NCBI GenBank assembly: GCA_014529385.2
Contig: CM043959.1
Span: 5,326,045 to 5,390,044, forward strand
Length of the DNA stretch: 64,000 bases
Reading direction: 5' to 3'
Origin: Adiantum capillus-veneris
Taxonomy: Eukaryota; Streptophyta; Polypodiopsida; Polypodiales; Pteridaceae
Part shown: in pieces, positions 35,662-47,900 of the stretch
How positions within the stretch are numbered: position 1 is the stretch's first letter
Layout of the letters: every line of letters starts with the position of its first letter
Program-made: the position numbers and the translations under genes
Notes under the pieces: model-generated
Seen by the model: only the letters and a program-made list of their open reading frames with translations
Databases searched by the model: none
Told to the model about the DNA's origin: nothing

Positions 35662-37873
35662 ACTAGAATGTTGTTATTACTTTCTCTAGTGCGAAATGTG
35701 GTTCTTGGAGGTTCTAAAACCTTTTTCAACTGTGAAATGTGGTTCTTGGAGGAGTGAATTTGGTCTTTCTTAATGGAGGGTGCATGGCCTTTCTGAGATT
35801 CTAAAAAATAGAGGGCAGCATGGTCATTAAGGGTGTTCACGTGTCCATCTCGCATAAGATATGCTTCAATGCTACTGCCACATGCATCACATTGCACTTG
35901 AATCTGTCCTGCTTCCTTCTTAGGGCGCTTACACATCGGCAGCCCAAACTTGGGCAGCAGGGTCGTGTGTGTGCGTGAAATCCAAGAGGCGGAGCACGAT
36001 TGGCTGCAGGTATACCGGGGTGGACAAGGTGCTGGGCAGCGGAGACCCCCTGTCCAAGCTTGGGCAGGGGCTGCGATCGGTTGATGATTGGCTGCACACA
36101 TGCCAGCTCAGTCTTTGCACCAGATGGGCAGCGGACGTGGTCCGTAACGCATGCGCGCCCATCCCAAAACATATTGGGCAGGCTTGTTTCGGTCTGTAAG
36201 CGCCCTTAGTTTACCCATGTGGAGCCTAAGGTAATCTTCTGTAAAGAATCTGAGGGACCTTCTACAATGAAAAAGGTACAAGTTTTATGCAGGCTTGGGG
36301 CAGTTTGGTATTAGCTTTACCTTATGTGGCTTCTTACAACTCCGTGTTTTGAGATTGTTTGTCCCAAGGCATGAATCTCCTCAAGAAGAACTTACTCCTT
36401 GGCAATGATTAGTAGAGATGCTTTTTCCTTAGAGCTTGAATAACAATCCTTAGAGGCTCCGTATTCTTTGCTTTAGTCTTAGAAAAATTGTTATTTTGAG
36501 GCTGAAACGTTTCGTGGTGGCATTGAACACAGAGGAGGTTCTTGCCTCTTTTTTTTAAGATCATTGTCTACCTTAGAAGAATGCCATCTTGAGCGATGTT
36601 GCCTCATAGAAAATTGAATTGTAGACCACACTATGTCCAAGAATCCCCATTCGTGAACGGTGAACACATCATGTCCAAACTTTCCTAGATAATGAAATTT
36701 GAAACACATCCTGTCCATAATCTAGCCAACAACAATGGATTGGCGCGCACATCCATAGTGTTTTATATACTTCGCATTGGCACGAGTTCAAACACCGATA
36801 ACTTGGACTCCAACACATGGGTCCAAAGTATTTGGAGGGAGCACTATTTGCCCCTCTCTGTCGCTCACAAGCCTCTCCCTGACTGAACATAGTTGCGGCA
36901 ACCGCCAACTGACTAGAAATTTGGTGTCGTGGCCACCACCACGTGTGCCATGCCGATCTCCTCTGTCAAATCTTTATCATCATTATCTCTGTCCAGCTTG
37001 CCTTTGCCTTTGTCCTCTTGTGAGTTCTTGCTTTTGCCTTTGGCTTTGTATTCTTGAGCCGAAAAAGCGTCTTCTCACATTTATAACGACGACTCTCAAA
37101 CCTTGTGGGTATCGAGGCAACTAACTGAGCACTGGCACTGGCACTACTGTCCTTGTCAAGCTTGCGTTTTCCTCTGTCCTCTAGCAAACTCGTGCATTTG
37201 CTTTTGGCTTCACATACCCGAGCGAGACAAGTCGATGGCTTTCTTGAGAACTTTACTGGTGCATAGGCCGCTGACTAGGTGCTGATTTGATTCACTTTCC
37301 ATAGCCATGGATTTATATTGATCTTACTGCATTGGCATCGTAGTCACGTGAGGCTATCCTTGTGCCCGTTCAAGCTTGCATGTGCCTTTGCAGTAGGCGT
37401 TTCAAAACGCTCAAAGTTGTGCTCTCACATCAAGCCGAAAGCTTATGAAAGAGACCCCTCTCTCCTATCGAAGAGCCCACAAATTGTTAGTGTCTCAAGA
37501 TGTAGTTGGAAGGTGAAAGCTTCAATGCCATCGAGTTTGGCAATCTCCTTCAACGCTGTGTTTCAACACACCCTTGAAGGCGTTGCCCAAGGGGCTCCTC
37601 TGGCCCAGCGTTTTAGAATGCCGCCGTTGCTTCATGTGCGTTTCAAAAAGCGTTTCCTCGTTGCCGGTGTATCGTTTCAAAATGCCGTCGTAGGAGATTG
37701 TGAGAACTATTGATGCATATCAAAAGGCCATTGCAAAAACACTACCAAAGATTGAAAGTCCTCTTCTTCTTTCTCTCTTCTTCAATGCGTGCTTGTCTCC
37801 CAAGATCGTGCTAGTCTGTTAAGATTAACGAGCCAAGAGCTTTGATACCACGTCAAAGTCGATGCGGAAGCGT

Positions 37874-37963
<90 letters not shown>

Positions 37964-40900
37964 AGTTTCGAACCAACCAACCTTGGCAATGAAATTGATG
38001 ATTATACAATGGGGCCTAGGTGTGCTTATATACTCACCTTAGCAAATTGCCCTACCCAGGGTTTGCCAAATAAGTAAAATAACTACCTAAAGCCAAAATA
38101 AATATTGGGATCACATTGGGCTATTCACTTAGATGCTATACACTTTAACAAGTGCATGCTTTGGAATTGTTGACGATAGTTGTAAGTAGGTGTTGGGAGT
38201 TTTGAGGGTCATCTTAGGGTTTGTTTCTATTAGTGTTACATCTTCTATCTGGAGGTGGCTCTAGTATTTCTGGGGAGCAGTGTAGGAAGTGAGGGTTGTT
38301 TTGTGGTTGTGCTTGGTCGTATCCGAGGTAGATGTACCTTCTTGGCGGTACTAGCCATGTTGATTGTGCCCACCTGGCAGGCTGAGGTAGGATTCCTATT
38401 GCTAGGTTTCCTCGGGGTCAAAGTCTCTACTTATTATAGTTTTGCCTTTTATGTCCCGCCTTTATGTTAATGATGGAGGAACAAGTCACGAGAAATGGGG
38501 AGATTGGTCCCAGTTCTAATGATCAACCAATCAAGTTCCCTACCCTTTTTACCTTTCTCTATTGATTGGCAATTGAATGGCGACTATGCCATTTGGAGAT
38601 CCACTATGGTGGCAATCTTTGATTCATACAAGCTCGGAGTGTGGACAATGCAGAATCGTACACAAGCGGGGAGAATACACGAGAGAGAGAGAGAAAGAGA
38701 TACTGTGAACCAACCAACCTTGGCAATGAAATGATGATAATACAATGGGGGCTGAGGGTTGCTCATATAGCAACCTCAGTGAATTGCCCTACCTAGACTT
38801 TGACAAATAAGTAAAATAAATACCTAAAAGCCAAACTAAATAATGGGATCACAATGGGTAGTTCACTTGAGATGCCAAAACTCTAACACCCTCTGTGTAG
38901 CTCATAGCGGACATCAATAGTGAGACCAAGTCGATGAAGAAGCTACCATGGACACCCTAGCACCAGCCGTGATACTGGATATACCTCGGTTATGCTACCC
39001 TCAAGTTTGTACTTGAGAATGATGCCATCTTGAGCATCGGTTGCCTTTTAGAAACTTTGAGCTGTAGACTACACTACGTCCAAAAATTCCCATTTGTGAA
39101 CTGTGAACACATCACGTCCGAAAATACTTTCTGGATAATGAACTTTGAAACACATCCTGTCCATAATTCGACCAACAACAATGGATTGGTGCACTCATCC
39201 ATAGTGTTTTAGATATGTCTAATTGGTTCCCTGCCATATGCATGTGCCTTGAATCTTGACGTACGGGTCCAAAGACTGATAACTTGAACTCCAACACAAG
39301 GGTCCAAATTAATTATGGAGCATTGTTTTCCCCTCTCTACCACTCACAAGTCTCTCTCTGGTTGAAGCTAGTGGCGGCAACTGTCATTTGACTATTTGAC
39401 GTCGAGGAGATGGCTACATAGGGATCTAGGTGCATCAAGACTTTTGGACAGATGAGATGACTAGACTGAATGATTGAAACACCGTGTTCAGTACTTTGAA
39501 ATAGGACTTTTCAAAAGATGATTCAGATTTATGTATGAAATCAATGTTTTTCGAAGAACTTGCTATGAATTTTGAATCATGATGGATGATTGAATGGAAC
39601 TGTCGTGAGAGCATCAAGAGTTCTCGAGGGATGAGATGGCCACACAGTGAAAAGATGACTAGAACTAAATGAATGAAACACTCTGTTCAGTATGAACTCA
39701 GTGTCTGATTGATGGATTGGAATTTCCGGAAATGATTACTCACACATGAAATCGTGTTTGAGTACAGGATTGAAAGATGGAATGATTGGCGAAATAGTTG
39801 CAGCACTTCGGTCTCGAGAAATCTATGGACATGGTTGCAATAAGGATTAGTTAATCCGACATCAGTGAGGTTTGGTGTGGATCTAGATGCAATTGCTAAA
39901 TACGTTGCCAGGAATCATGATCCTAGATCATAATGGATCCTATGTGATATGATCTAAATGTGATGTGACTGTCGTCTTTGTACAAGTGTTGGATTTGTGT
40001 CGTCTATAGCGTCGGTACTTAGAGTCAGTGTCTATAGAACTGGTTTATGGCTTATGTCTGATTTTGCTATCGTAATTGAGGACGATCACAATTCTTTCAA
40101 GAGGGGGGTATGTCATAAATTGATGACGTGGCACGACCACATGGGCAGGATGAGATGACGTGGCAAGCCCTACGGAGATCCCACAAATTGTATTGACTGA
40201 TGATGTGGCTGCTATACGGATTGTCTGCAAATAGCGTTGACATGCTGACGTGGTTGGTGTGCGGATTTCCGCCATATGCCTTGACTGCTATTTGGGGGCA
40301 GATTTTAGACTAGATGCTTTTTGGGATGAATTGCTTTTGAATTTTTTGCTTTTGGAGCATGCCTTGTAAGAATAAATAGACCTTTGGGGCCTTACTCTGT
40401 AGAGCATCTGGATGGAGAGTCTGAGAGCACAGGTCCTTTGGGAGTTGTACTTTGCTCAAGCATTAATATAAAGAGAAATACCGAAAGGGGCACCCGATTT
40501 TGGGGCCAACACCTCTGGGCACAAATAAGGAATTTTCTTGTGTGTCGTGCTAGATTTCCAACTTGGGGTACCCAAGTCTGTAACAACTGTGGCCGCCGCC
40601 ACATGTGCCATGCTAATCTCCTCTGTCAAATCTTTATTACTGTAATCTCTATCCAACTTGCCTTTGTCTTTGTCTATCTTTGAGTTTGTGCTTTTGTCTT
40701 TGGCTTCAAACTCTCGAGCCAAACAAAGCATCAAGTTACAATTAGAACAACTGTGATTGGACCTCGTGGTGGGTATCGAGGCAGCTAACTGAGTACTGGT
40801 ACTGCCATCCTTGTCAAGCGTGCCTTTGCCGTTGTCCTCTAGTGAACTCTTGCATTTGCTTTTGGTGTCACGATCTTGAGCCAAATAATTTACCGGTTTC

Positions 40901-41142
40901 TTTTAGAACTTTGGTTGAGCATAGGCCGCTAACTCGATGGTTGATCTACTATCCATAGCAAATAGTTGGTTTTGGTCGATATCGTCGCAGGCGCTCAAGC
41001 AAGGGGAAGCCATGTTGAAGTTGCAAGATCTGGATTCTTGTGCTCCTTCTCGCACTCCAAGGGTTGCAGAATTCTTGTAACCGGCCTCTCCCAGTGAGAA
41101 ATCAATAGCAACACACGAGCAGAAACTTCATAATCACTGAAC

Positions 41143-41182
<40 letters not shown>

Positions 41183-44100
41183 GGGCTGACGTAGTTCCGT
41201 GCCTAGAGGTATTGGCCCCAAAGACTGGCGCCCCTTTCGGTATTTCTTTTTGTATTAGTCTTTGAGCAAATTACAACTCCCGCGGGTCCTCAGCTCTCAG
41301 ACTCTGCGTCGAGATGTCGTGCAGAGTGAGGCCCTTGGGCTCCTCTTATTCTTACAAGGGATGCCGAAAGAAGAGCCCCAAAAGTAGTTAAACTCAAAAG
41401 CAATTGAGTCTCAAAAGCTTTTGACTCTAAATCTACCAGCAAAAAGCAATAGCACAAATTGCGGAAATCCATATAGTGGCCACGTCAGCATGTTAGCGCA
41501 AAAAGCGGATGTCCGTATTGTGCCACGTCAATAGGTCCGTATAACTTGTCCACGTCATCAGTTCATAGTGTCCACGTCATGAGTCCGTCCGTAGGGTCAT
41601 GCCATGTTATCATTTTGTGACATACCCCCCTCTTGAAAGAATGGTAATCGCCCCCTATTACGCCTGCAAAACAGACATAAGCCAGAAACTAGTTCAGTAG
41701 ACACTGACTCTAAGTATTGACGCACTAGACAACACCAATCCAACACTTGTACAAAGACGATAGTCATTGAACAATCATATCACTTTCCGTCAAGGTTGTA
41801 CCGTACGTACGTACGGATTGGATCCGTACGGATTGAATCCGTACTCTTTTTTTTTTCCAGTTGTTGTGGATGGTTTTTTGTTTTTTTTGTGGTGGTGGTG
41901 GTGGTTTCTCCCTCCTCTTAAGTTCCATTGCTATTATTGACATATGGTATTGTGTCTCAAGTTCGTATCATGGACCATGGTAGGTCACTTGATTGATGTT
42001 TAATGCCATATAGACATATAGAGTGATATATTTGTAGGCTTCTCTCATGAAATTCCTATTTGCTTTCTAATTTTTAAGGGATTTTTACCAATAGTGTGTA
42101 TTTTTACGTACCTTAAACCTCAATCCATACAGGACTGCGTACCTTACATATTGAATACGTACAGAATTTTACGTTTGGTTCCACCTTACTTTCCGTCGAG
42201 ATCTCGATGAGAATCAAGATCTATCGGCAAGGTACTTAACAATCACTTCTAGATCTACACAGATCTCACGGATGTCTTGATTGACTAAAGTTTTGTTACT
42301 ATCCGTTCCATCACATCTCTTCGGACGACCAGACAGAATTGTTGCAGTCATTTCGTCTTCAAACATGCACTCTAAACGACTCACATAAAAGAGCACATTT
42401 AAATCACATCACATAGAAATTCATTTCAAATCTCAGACCATGACTGCAAGCAACGTATTTTGTAATCGCATCTAGATCCATCTCAGACCTCACTTGATGT
42501 CGGATTAACTAATCCCATATTGCGATCATGTTTATAAAGATTTTCGACGCAAGCATTGTCGTGTGCAAGTAGTCATTCGCCTCAAGCACTACCGTGTGCA
42601 AGAAATCTTTGCCGAGGATCCCATTTCGAAGTACTTCTCTCATAAAGTAATCCAACAGAATACTAACCAGCCGTTATGTATCCCTGAAATTCAAAAGAAA
42701 ATCAGCGACTTTAATCATATTTAGGTAATCTGTGACAAAGGAGTGGAGTAACTCCCCTCTTGTGCAATCCCGACTGCACCAGATTCAACCTTGCTGAACT
42801 CCAGGATCTTTTGGAATAGACAAAGCTTAGACCGAAAATATCAAGGTAAAGTTCCAGTAACCGAGGAGTATCTGCAAGGTCGTCCTCCATCCATTTCGCA
42901 CTTTAAAGCTCGATGGTTCTTGACTAAGAACCATCGTTCACTTTACCTTTCTCTTTCCTGTCGTGGAAAGCCAGTATCTGTTTCGGAACAAGTATCTCCT
43001 CTCTCTCTTTCACTGCAGGTTCATTCGGGAGCTGTCACTGCTCCAAAATCATTATCTCATTCTTTCGTTTGTTCTTTCTTTTGTTTCCGAAGGCGTGCCT
43101 TCTCAAACCGGATGAGCACCTAAATCATTTTCCTGCAGTTGCAAGTCGCGTCGAATCGTGTCGGCTGCCTTCTTAAGCCGTGCTTGAGACTTCTCAAGAG
43201 CCTGTGCACCTTGGCAAAAGCAATTTCTAGATCTAGATCATATTGATCTGCTTCAAAAATCCTATCCTGGGTTCGGGGAACGTTCTGATCTACCAGTTGA
43301 TTCCCTTTTTCCTTTCTTTCCTTGTGCCCTAGGACCTGCGGGTAGCGTCTTTCGCTTCCCTTGTTCATTGGCACGTCAATGTCAATCATCGGAACTTTAA
43401 GACGCACTATCATTTGATTCCTCTTTCTTTGGAATCCCTTGATGAACTTGCATCTGGTTCCCTTAGTTCGTCGGAACCCTTTGATTCTCCAGAATCCGGT
43501 GATGAGTTGTCATCCGGTTCCCTTGATTGGTTCTCTTCACTGGGGCAGACTCTTGCCTTTTTGAGGTGGAGACTATCATGTCCGTCGCATAAGTCAATGA
43601 GCCGGCATGCATTCCAAATCGTTGCTTAGTCATGTCCCATAAGTCTCTGAATGGAGTCAGACTTTTGGTGTAAAGCATAGTCTTGAATCTCTTTAGCAAA
43701 CCACAACAAAACCGCTCAATTTGGTCTTTCAAAGTAATCTTCAGAAACGAAGACACTGGCAAACGAGTATCCCAGTTCCTTTCAAGTAAGATGCCGCCTT
43801 TCGCTCCCTGGAAAGTTTTGAAAACCTCTCTCAAGAGAAGGCGACGTCAAACTGTTGTACAAACTCAAGGTCTCAACGAGTTTTCTGTCTCTAAAGCAGA
43901 ATTTTAAATTAAGATAAAAAAAGTAATTTTCTTCTCTCTTTTTAGGGGAGAAAGCAGAGAGGGAGGGGGGGGGGGGTCTGTTTTGGGAGCACCCCTGGTT
44001 TTTGGGAACGTGCTATTGTTGCAGGTCTTTTGGGCCTGTAAAAGCAACCCGTTGGGGCATCACTTGCACACACAGAACTTGCATATTGACGCTGCGTGAT

Positions 44101-44242
44101 TGTTTGAGCACAAACTCTCGGTTTTCAGTGCTCCCACTCCTTGTACGAGAAGAATTCAATTGATAAAGAAATACCCAAATGAGGGCGCCTATAGTGGCAA
44201 TTCAGAGTCACCAACTATGTAAAGGGGCATCTTGCTCTGACA

Positions 44243-44288
<46 letters not shown>

Positions 44289-44909
44289 ACACTTGAGTCA
44301 CGTGCTAACCTTATGTGCATGTGGACAAGCTGTTCCTACTTCCAGGGTTTAGGTAGCCTAGGAATGTTTCTTGTCCATAGATTTCTTGAGACCGAAATGT
44401 TGCATTCATTTCGTCAATCATTCCATCTTCACTCAAACACAGCCATGTGCGAGTAATCTTCTGGGAATTCCAATCCATCAATCATACATTGAGTTCATAC
44501 TGAATAGAGTGTTTCAATCATTCAGTTCTAGTTGTATGGCCATCTCATCTCGTGGGAACTCTTGATGCACTCACGACATTTCCATAAAATCATTCATCAT
44601 GATTCTTATCGTTATCGGGTTCATTCTAGAACTGTCATTGCTCCGAAATCATCATCATCGCATTCTCGATCCTGTTATCATAGTTAACCGGAACGCGGAA
44701 CGGGAACGGCGATGGGATCCTTGCGGAACGGGGGAACGGCTAGGGGTCCGGAACGGGAACGGCGCGGAACGGGAGGTATAAAAAACACCCAAATAGTGCA
44801 TTTTTAGCTCCTTGTGTTTAAATACAAGGAGTATTAGAGTGCTTTGACTCTAATACTCACAAAAAACTCGTTTTGAAGACCATTCAACCTTGCTATGACT
44901 AGATGATGA

Positions 44910-44964
<55 letters not shown>

Positions 44965-47900
44965 GGGAGAGGGAGAGATTTGAGAGAGTGGGAGGGAGAG
45001 GAAGAGAGCTTGAAGGTGTGAAACCTTGAGCCTTGAGCCTTGAGAGAGCGAGTCTTGAGAGGGAGAGATCTTGAGAGTGTGAGAGGGAGAGAGCTTGAGC
45101 CTTGAGGATTAGCTTGTGGAGAGAAAGGGGGAGGGGGGTGCATTTTATGAGTCCTTGAGGCCTTGCACACTTCAAAACAAAGCCCAAACATTTACTTCAA
45201 TTTTTTCAATTTTTGCCAAATTTGTTTGTAGCCGTTGGCCGTTCCAGGGGCATTCCGGAACGTTCCGGGGACGTTCCGGAACGTTCCGGAATGGCCGGTC
45301 CGGTTTGCACTGGCCACCCGGAACGTCAAACGTTCCGGGACGTCTCGGAATGTTCGGGAAGGGAACTGCCCCCCGGAACGCCGGAACGAGGGCTAGGGGG
45401 CGTTCCCCTGTAACTCTGCCTGTTATCTGTTCATTAAAAGTAGGATCTCCCATACAACATCAGTTTCATCAAAATCATCTTAAAAAAGTCCTACTTTATT
45501 CATTCAAAAATTCACAAAACAAAAACACAATGCCAGTTCATCCGTAATTTTCTATCTAATATCTGTTTTGGAACGAGTATCTCCTCGCCCAGTTATATTT
45601 TCAATCTATCAATCATTCTCATTCTTGTGCCTTTTTGGGGCATTGTGCAGAGATATGTCCTTGTTCTCGACATTCAAAACACTTTCCCGCTTTGAAATAT
45701 TCGTCTTTCTGTTCTTCTGTCAGTCGAGATCATGTATCTCTCTGTCATCTGCTTCTGTTATGACTTGTTGATGAAGGTTCATTTGGTGGATAAGCCAAGT
45801 TACCCGAATGCATAGAAAATGCCCACTTAGCATGTCCCATTATTTGTTGTAAAAACTCGGACTTCTGCTAATGGAAATAATCTCGGGTCTCTTTGGGAAG
45901 TCCACAACAAAACCACTCGATTTGCTGCTTGAAACTGATCTTCTTAAAGGATGAAACAGGTAGGAAAACATCCCAAAATCTCTCATAGTAAGTGTCCAAG
46001 GGTTCTAGAAGCCTTGACCATCCGAAGATGATTCCAGTAAGTAATCACGTCTCGTTTGTATTCTTGAGTGAGCCATGAAGAAAATCTTCAACCACTTTGT
46101 CGGTGCTTCTTTTCTTAACAAAAGAGTGGACCACCATGTCCGTGCATTGACTCTCAAAAAGGATGTTGCCCGTCTAATCTTGGAGTGCTCTGTACAGCGG
46201 CCTCCAAAAAATGCTATGTTGGATAAAGACTAAAGCCTTGGGAGCATCTCGAAACCTTGAAAAGTATTCAAACTTTACTGCCTCTCCACCCTCTTTGAAT
46301 TCCTTTTGCCCTTGTCTTGGAGAAAGTCTTATTGGTTGGCTTTGTAAAAGTGCTTCCTTTTTTAGTAAAACATATGGTCATCGGTGTCCGAACTCTCAGA
46401 AGAGGATGAATCCTCATTAGAACTGTCAAAAAAGTGTCAGGATCCGCTTTTCTTGGCCTTCTTGATCTTTCCCAATCTCTGGTTCTTTCGTCATTTCTTG
46501 CCCTTTCTATCCTCATCACTCGAGTCAGAAGAGGATGAGCTGTTCGAGCTGTTAGAAGAAGATGAGAACGAACTGGACAATCCTTTGAAGTGTACAAGCT
46601 TTTTTTGTTTTCTTGCATTCGCAAAAGAGGATTTTCGGCTCAAGTAACCAGGGAAGTCAGTTCCCTTGTCAGTGCATATTCCGAAAATCCGTATTGTCTA
46701 TTGTCGCGTCAGCACCCCTCTATCTGGGCAATACTGCCACGTCATCATTTTGTGACAAAAACTCTACGAATGCTAAAACAAAAAGGACAAAGAGCCCCCT
46801 AGGCCACGTGTAAGGTGGCAATGTATTGAAAAAAATGCACAAGATTATTTTATTTGTAGATTGTTGATCAAAGATAAAGCTTTAGGTAAAGTGCATACAT
46901 GGAACGTATATGTCAAATGACGCTACAATGCAAGTGATGCTACAATGATGCCATCAAAACTTGAAGTGTAAAGTATGGTTGTACCGCCATACCTTTTCTA
47001 ATTTTAAAAGATGTGATGTGTGAGACGAATTGATTGATAAAATACGTAAGGTATGTAGGGTATGGGAACACGGGGTCAGGTATGCAACCTTGTATGGAAA
47101 AGAAGAAAACCTGACGGAATGAGTGCCGAACCCACAACATGGCGACGCATACAACGTCATTGTGATGATGACCAAGGCTGAGATGCAAGGATAAAGTCTC
47201 ATAGCAAAGCTGAAGCTTGATGGATTGGCCAACTGTGGAACAAGTCACTGAAAAGTTATATTGGAAGTGACAAAAAAGGAGTGTCCCATAGCTTATCAAT
47301 GGCAATCACCACTTAGATAGGGAAATCAAGTGTATTAGCATGAGACGAGACAAGGAGTATAATGTAGAGACCCCCCTTCAGCTGTTTTCGAGGCATAGTT
47401 ACCCAAAACGGGAAATTGGAATAGGGAACGGGGAACGGCGATGGGCATGAAATGCCATTCCCTGTTACGGATACTCACATTTGAAACACGGAACGGCAAG
47501 TAGGAATGGGAACGGGGAACAAAGGCCTCAAAATGGCCATTCCTTGTGACTATGGTTTGAGGAACACTCTAACCAAAAGGAAAGAAAGTTGCCAAGGTGG
47601 GAAATCGACAAGACAGAGCATAATGTGGAGAACCTCCCTCAACAGGACCTTTGACCAAAAGGAGAGAAAGTTGGCAAGGTGGGAAATCGGCAAAAATCCC
47701 AAGTGAAGAAGTCTCTAGCATAGGCGAGAAGAAGTCGTCTTGAGGATACGTACGCTGTGAAATGCTCCCCTCTCAAGACACACAATATCGGACACAATAG
47801 TGGAAGGAGATTCTGGTTAAGTCCGCTTGTGAGAGCGCAACCACCATTGGGGTCGGGACAAAATGTTGATGGCACAAATTTTACAACATTGGCAATTAAG

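Noticed and set aside
36966-37187. Lys/Arg-rich minus-strand frame as a host gene exon
   Set aside because: It lies in a block repeated at 40588-40950 with different stops; a decayed repeat is the better reading.
46268-46647. Opposed open frames, acidic on plus and basic on minus strand
   Set aside because: Neither has a domain or a start context. They lie in a decayed Ty3 remnant.
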